A program made the position numbers and the translations under genes. Source: Toxonevra muliebris (lineage: Eukaryota > Arthropoda > Insecta > Diptera > Pallopteridae). From it: a stretch of DNA of 64,000 nucleotides. The notes under the pieces are model-generated. The model searched no databases. It saw nothing but the letters and a program-made list of their open reading frames with translations, and was not told the origin of the DNA. How positions within the stretch are numbered: the stretch's first letter is position 1; each line of letters begins with the position of its first letter. The stretch lies in assembly GCA_963691655.1 (NCBI GenBank), contig OY829326.1:59699776-59763775 (forward strand), read 5' to 3'. Below, piece by piece: positions 60,900-64,000 of the stretch.

Positions 60900-61293
60900 C
60901 CATGGGCTTCTCGTTTCAAAACATCTGAAAACCTTCCATAGATTGTAAGATAAATTTTTACAGTATTCGTACCTCTGTGGTTCAAAACCAGAACAAGTTC
61001 TTCGATAGTTAACGAGCCCAAAAATATTTCAGAATATATTAAAAAATGCAAAAATTTACCTTCCAAAGTCCAGGCAGTAGTTTATAAGGCTACCCAAAAA
61101 AAAAAAACGACTTTCTTGCCCATCCAGAAAACATTCTTCTCTCAATAGTCGTGGATGACAGAGAGTATTTCCGAGAGCTCGAAATTAGGGCAGTTCTAAG
61201 AACGTAAGAAGTTCCCGTAAAAGGCAAAAATGTTAGAAACTTTTTAGTAGTCAAATTAAATCGTGAAGCAAATGAATATTATGAATTAATAAA
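60900..61293 (+). pseudogene. Broken repeat-borne ORF of a recurrent arthropod protein type, function unknown
   Basis: The plus-strand frame reads FTVFVPLWFKTRTSSSIV (about 60960), ISEYIKKCKNLPSKVQAVVY (about 61025), DFLAHPENILLSIVVDDREY (about 61109), FRELEIRAVLRT, a stop, then NFLVVKLNREANEYYELIN and a stop at about 61291. The pattern PLWF...HPENILL...DDR..RELxxRxxL...LN.EAxxYxxLI resembles a recurrent, apparently mobile-element-linked protein in arthropod genomes, by memory; I cannot name it. Internal stops show it is dead. It lies 300 bp before the hAT-like element but is not clearly part of it. Confidence 0.45.
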
Positions 61294-61825
61294 TTGATCT
61301 GAAACAAAACTTATCTGCCCCCCACTTATGGCAAGCTTAAACACAATTTTGGCAGACTCAAGCCTCCATAAAAGTGTATGGGGACAAGAAACGAGATGAG
61401 TTCATTAGATCAACAGTCACCTTTCATTCCTCTAAGCCAAAATTTGGAACTAAAGCAGAGTTTGCTATTCCTGAATAATTTTCCACGCCATTCTTTGGTT
61501 GGTTGGTTGAAAAGGGGGTGTGGATGGAACTCGCGGTGCATAATAATAATACATAAAGTAGTTAGAGTAACAAATATTTCACAGACAGAAACTAAACAGA
61601 ACAGAACCAGTGGCGGATCCAGGAAGCATTTTGGGGGGAGGGGGGGGCGAAATAAAAAATAAAAATTCTATATATGTACCAAATCGCGGGCTGGAGCGTT
61701 ACGTACGTACGTTTTTTTTCCAAGGTAAAGGATCGTGGAAAATATTAATCATGGGAAACATTTATTCAGTTTTCGGTTTTAGATTGGTTTATAATCGGTC
61801 GAAAATTAATAAAATTTTAAGACTA

Positions 61826-62079
61826 CAGTCAAGGCTTGAAACCGTGAAGTAACAAAAACCATGGGTGTTCACTTTTAAGAGACTGTTCACGTTTGCGATT
61901 ATTGAAAAAAATAACCGAAGGATTCCCAAAATTGCTAAGATCATAAAAATTTATATACAATTTCTAAGAAATTCGGTTCACGTTTTAGAGCTTTCAGAGT
62001 TTGTTCACGTTTTAGAATAGTCAATGGAAGAAAAAATTTGTTCACGTTAGTGGATGTTCACGTTATCGAATGTTGACTG
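61826..62079. mobile_element. pogo-like MITE with GTTCACG repeats
   Basis: The left end CAGTCAAGGCTTGAAACCGT and the inverted right end CAGTCAACATTCGATAACGT are flanked by TA (61824-61825, 62080-62081). GTTCACG recurs toward the right end (about 61885, 61977, 61993, 62039, 62057), a subterminal repeat. 254 bp, no coding capacity. Confidence 0.7.
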
Positions 62080-62234
62080 TATACCTATTCATAAAATAAA
62101 GAAAAATCAAATGTAATAGTACTATTAAAACTTCGAAAGATGTGCAAAAAGAAGCTGGGGAAAAATATAAAAAATATCCTCCCAAAGAGATATTGAGCTA
62201 TCTTACTCTTAACCCATTACTGGCAAATGTGATA

Positions 62235-63290
62235 ACAAAAAACAAAGCCAGTGAATACAAAAGCTTTTACATTTAGAATATTTAATGCGTTGTTAGTTAC
62301 TAACCAGGGTGCTTTTGCTAATATCAGTGCTTTGGATTGATAGCGTTGTAGTATTTCTAAGTTTCAATTACTAGTGGTACCCCACAATTGAACTCCGTGT
62401 GTCCAAACTGGTTTCAATATCGTTTTATAAAGTAATAGTTTGTTCTCAAGACTCAGCTCTGATTTCGGACCCAATAATCAGTGCTTACATTTTGTTTTTA
62501 TATTAAGGTGTAGCCTTTAAATTCTCTTTCCAATTTAATCTTTTATCAAGGTGTAGTCCTAAATATTCAACACAGTTAAGTTTGGGGATAGTAATTCCAT
62601 TCAGATTTAACGGAGGACATTCCCCTCCTCTTAATGAAAACGTGATACTTGCTGACTTGTCTGTATTTAGCTTTATTTTTCAACGAAGTAACCATTGTTG
62701 ACTGTCGTCGAGCTGTTTCTGAACTAGATTTGCAGCTTCTGTAGGAGATTTATTTGACGTTAAAATGGCAGTATCGTCTAGACAAGCAGCAATAGTAAGA
62801 CCATCAGTTTCAGGCAAGTCGTAGGTACAAATTTAATAAAGAACAGGACCCAGAACACTGCCCTGTGGTACTCCGGCTTTTATTTGACATATGGCTGAAG
62901 TTTCATAATTTATTTTAACATAGAATTATTTTTCATGTAGATAGGACTTTAAGACCAAATGAAATGGAGCTGGAAGTAAATTTTTTAATTTGTATAATAG
63001 CCCTAGATGCCAAACTCTGTCGAACGCTTGCTGAATGTCCAAAAATATGGCAGAGCAATATTTTTTGTGTTTCAGAGAGTCAGTGACAATATTCGCTATA
63101 CGATGATATTGCTCAGGAGTACCGTGCTTATGACGATTATTAGCAATCTACTCAAGAATATTCTTTCAAATACTTTCGAGAATATTGTCAGCAAACTTAT
63201 AAGCCTAAACACTGCGTTTTCAGGTTTATTTGGTTTAGGTATCATTATTATTTCAGCACATTTCCATTGAGAAGGAAAGTGGTTTAATGA
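62235..63290 (-). pseudogene. Jockey-clade LINE RT and C-terminal fragment
   Basis: The minus strand reads, from 63290 down: IMIPKPNKPENAVFRLISLL (RT motif 1, Arg for Tyr in YRPISLL), ERIFLSRLL, then GVPQGSVLGPVLY (about 62870), TIAACLDDTAIL (about 62790, the YADD position), SPTEAANLVQKQLD, NGITIPKLNCVEYLGLHLDK (about 62580), and ILKPVWTHGVQLWGT (about 62400). These are characteristic Jockey motifs, and no RNase H follows, as expected for that clade. It is 5'-truncated with frameshifts. The CLDD box keeps both aspartates. Confidence 0.85.
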
Positions 63291-63446
63291 GCAAAATTAT
63301 TCCTTATTCTTATAATTAAAAGGAAATAATTTTCAGCTTTTTGCCTGTTCAATTTATTAAATTTTTAAGCGTTTGAAAATTTTTTTTTGGGGGGGGGGGA
63401 GGAGGGGAATTTTCTCCATTTCCCCTCCGCCCTGTATCCGCGCCTG

Positions 63447-63837
63447 ACAGAACACATTTAGTTTGATTTACGTTTAAACCAAAAATTCAAGAATACAACC
63501 AAATATTCAAGAATATGCAATAGGAGGATTTTTTTCCGATTGGGGAGGACAGGAGGATTCAGATTTGAGTGGAGTAAATCCGCTAAAATGAAGAATAAAA
63601 CGCGTATTTTCTTAAAAAAAGTGTTGAATTTTTTCCTTATAAAAGTGCGAGAAAACTCAGTACATTTAAACTTTTTCACTAATAAAGGGAAACATCTGAT
63701 ACTTCTAGTCAATGAAAATTTCTTCGAAGATATTTTAAATTGAAAAAAAGAAGAGCGCTAAATCACTTTTTTCCGCGTTTTAGTTTTCAAAAAGCACCAA
63801 AATCAGTGGGAAAAGCGCTGAGTTGGCCACACTGGAA
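63447..63837. other. AT-rich spacer
   Basis: Complementary frames around 63458-63743 are AT-rich and lack motifs. No gene recognised. Confidence 0.4.
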
Positions 63838-63920
63838 TTAACCACCAGACCAAGACGGAAATTGAACCCGCGACCTTCTGGATGAAAGTCTAGTGCACTA
63901 TCCACTAGACTATCAAAGTC
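63838..63920 (-). mobile_element. tRNA-Glu-derived SINE, head-only copy 6
   Basis: It has the complete tRNA-like head (A box GTCTAGTGGATAG, anticodon loop CTTTCAT, B box GTTCAATTTCC) and only the first bases of the body (TGGTTAAT). The rest is absent. Confidence 0.8.
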
Positions 63921-64000
63921 GCATAACTTTAGGCCCCTTTCCTCCCCTACATGACAGAGGATCGCGTTTCATGGGTTGCCACATATCTGAAATATTTTCA

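Larger units (their letters stand above)
61608..63446. mobile_element. hAT-like element enclosing a pogo MITE and a Jockey fragment
   Basis: The left end CAGTGGCGGATCCAGG and the inverted right end CAGGCGCGGATACAGG match at 13 of 16. ACAGAAC lies directly outside both ends (61601-61607, 63447-63453). That is 7 bp rather than the usual 8, so the exact edge is uncertain by one base. G-tracts lie just inside both ends (about 61632 and 63391). Most of the 1839 bp is occupied by other elements, and the hAT-derived part may be only about 0.5 kb. Confidence 0.65.

Noticed and set aside
62217..62235. TTAACCCATTACTGG resembling a piggyBac-type end
   Set aside because: No inverted partner with TTAA nearby. 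It lies at the edge of the Jockey fragment and may be chance.
1..64000. CRISPR arrays, bacterial operons, ribosome binding sites
   Set aside because: No array of regular repeats with unique spacers was seen. The tandem repeats lack spacers, and the sequence is eukaryotic.

Overview
The window is AT-rich nuclear DNA from an insect, most likely a higher fly and plausibly a tephritid fruit fly. The evidence is indirect: LOA/I-like, R1-like and Jockey LINE remnants, an ITmD37E (DD37E) mariner, a rosa-like DD41D mariner, TACA/CA microsatellites, and no prokaryotic gene structure. I see no intact host gene. Nearly all recognisable coding sequence is decayed transposon sequence, so this looks like an intergenic or large-intron region. 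Two or three short coding-like segments next to splice-like signals could be host exons and are flagged as weak.

Layout: 1-828 is the end of a hAT-like element. 1.6-2.3 kb holds a tRNA-Met-like module, a tRNA-Glu-derived SINE and a BEL/Pao gag remnant. 3.1-3.6 kb is a LINE 3' end. 5.5-7.9 kb is a tandem array with a unit of about 0.62 kb. 9.2-10.5 kb is a LINE with RNase H. 10.7-11.5 kb is a possible inverted-repeat element. 13.6-15.4 kb is a 282-bp duplication whose second copy is split by a hAT element that itself carries a SINE. 16.0-16.6 kb holds two MITEs. 17.4-19.5 kb and 22.3-26.1 kb are antisense LINEs, the second split by a mariner with perfect 27-bp ends. 27.6-29.9 kb is an R1-like LINE and 30-31 kb a degenerate TACTTGAAA-rich tract. 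32.7-33.4 kb is the rosa-like mariner. 35.1-37.1 kb holds a 127-bp tandem repeat, a LINE fragment, a small ORF and a hAT end. 38.3-40.4 kb is a LINE split by a SINE. 41.0-43.7 kb holds a small hairpin and then a very long inverted repeat with a pogo-like insertion in its loop. 45.1-47.0 kb is a LINE split by a MITE. 47.2-48.1 kb holds facing 40-bp repeat arrays. 49.2-50.2 kb is a hAT element with a perfect 8-bp target duplication. 51-54 kb holds R1 and another LINE remnant. 56.5-57.6 kb is a hAT element with transposase traces. 59.4 kb is a SINE, 60.5 kb a foldback, 60.9-61.3 kb a broken repeat-borne ORF. 61.6-63.4 kb is a hAT-like element holding a pogo MITE and a Jockey fragment, and 63.8 kb is a SINE head.

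How the parts relate: the SINE and the LOA/I-like LINE share a 3' tail of about 60 bp, which suggests the LINE machinery mobilised the SINE. At least seven nested insertions give a relative order of events: mariner, SINE and MITE into LINEs; SINE into hAT; hAT into a tandem duplication; pogo into the long inverted repeat; Jockey and pogo pieces within a hAT-like frame. No CRISPR array, rRNA or convincing functional tRNA gene was found. All family names come from reading motifs by eye, not from a search.
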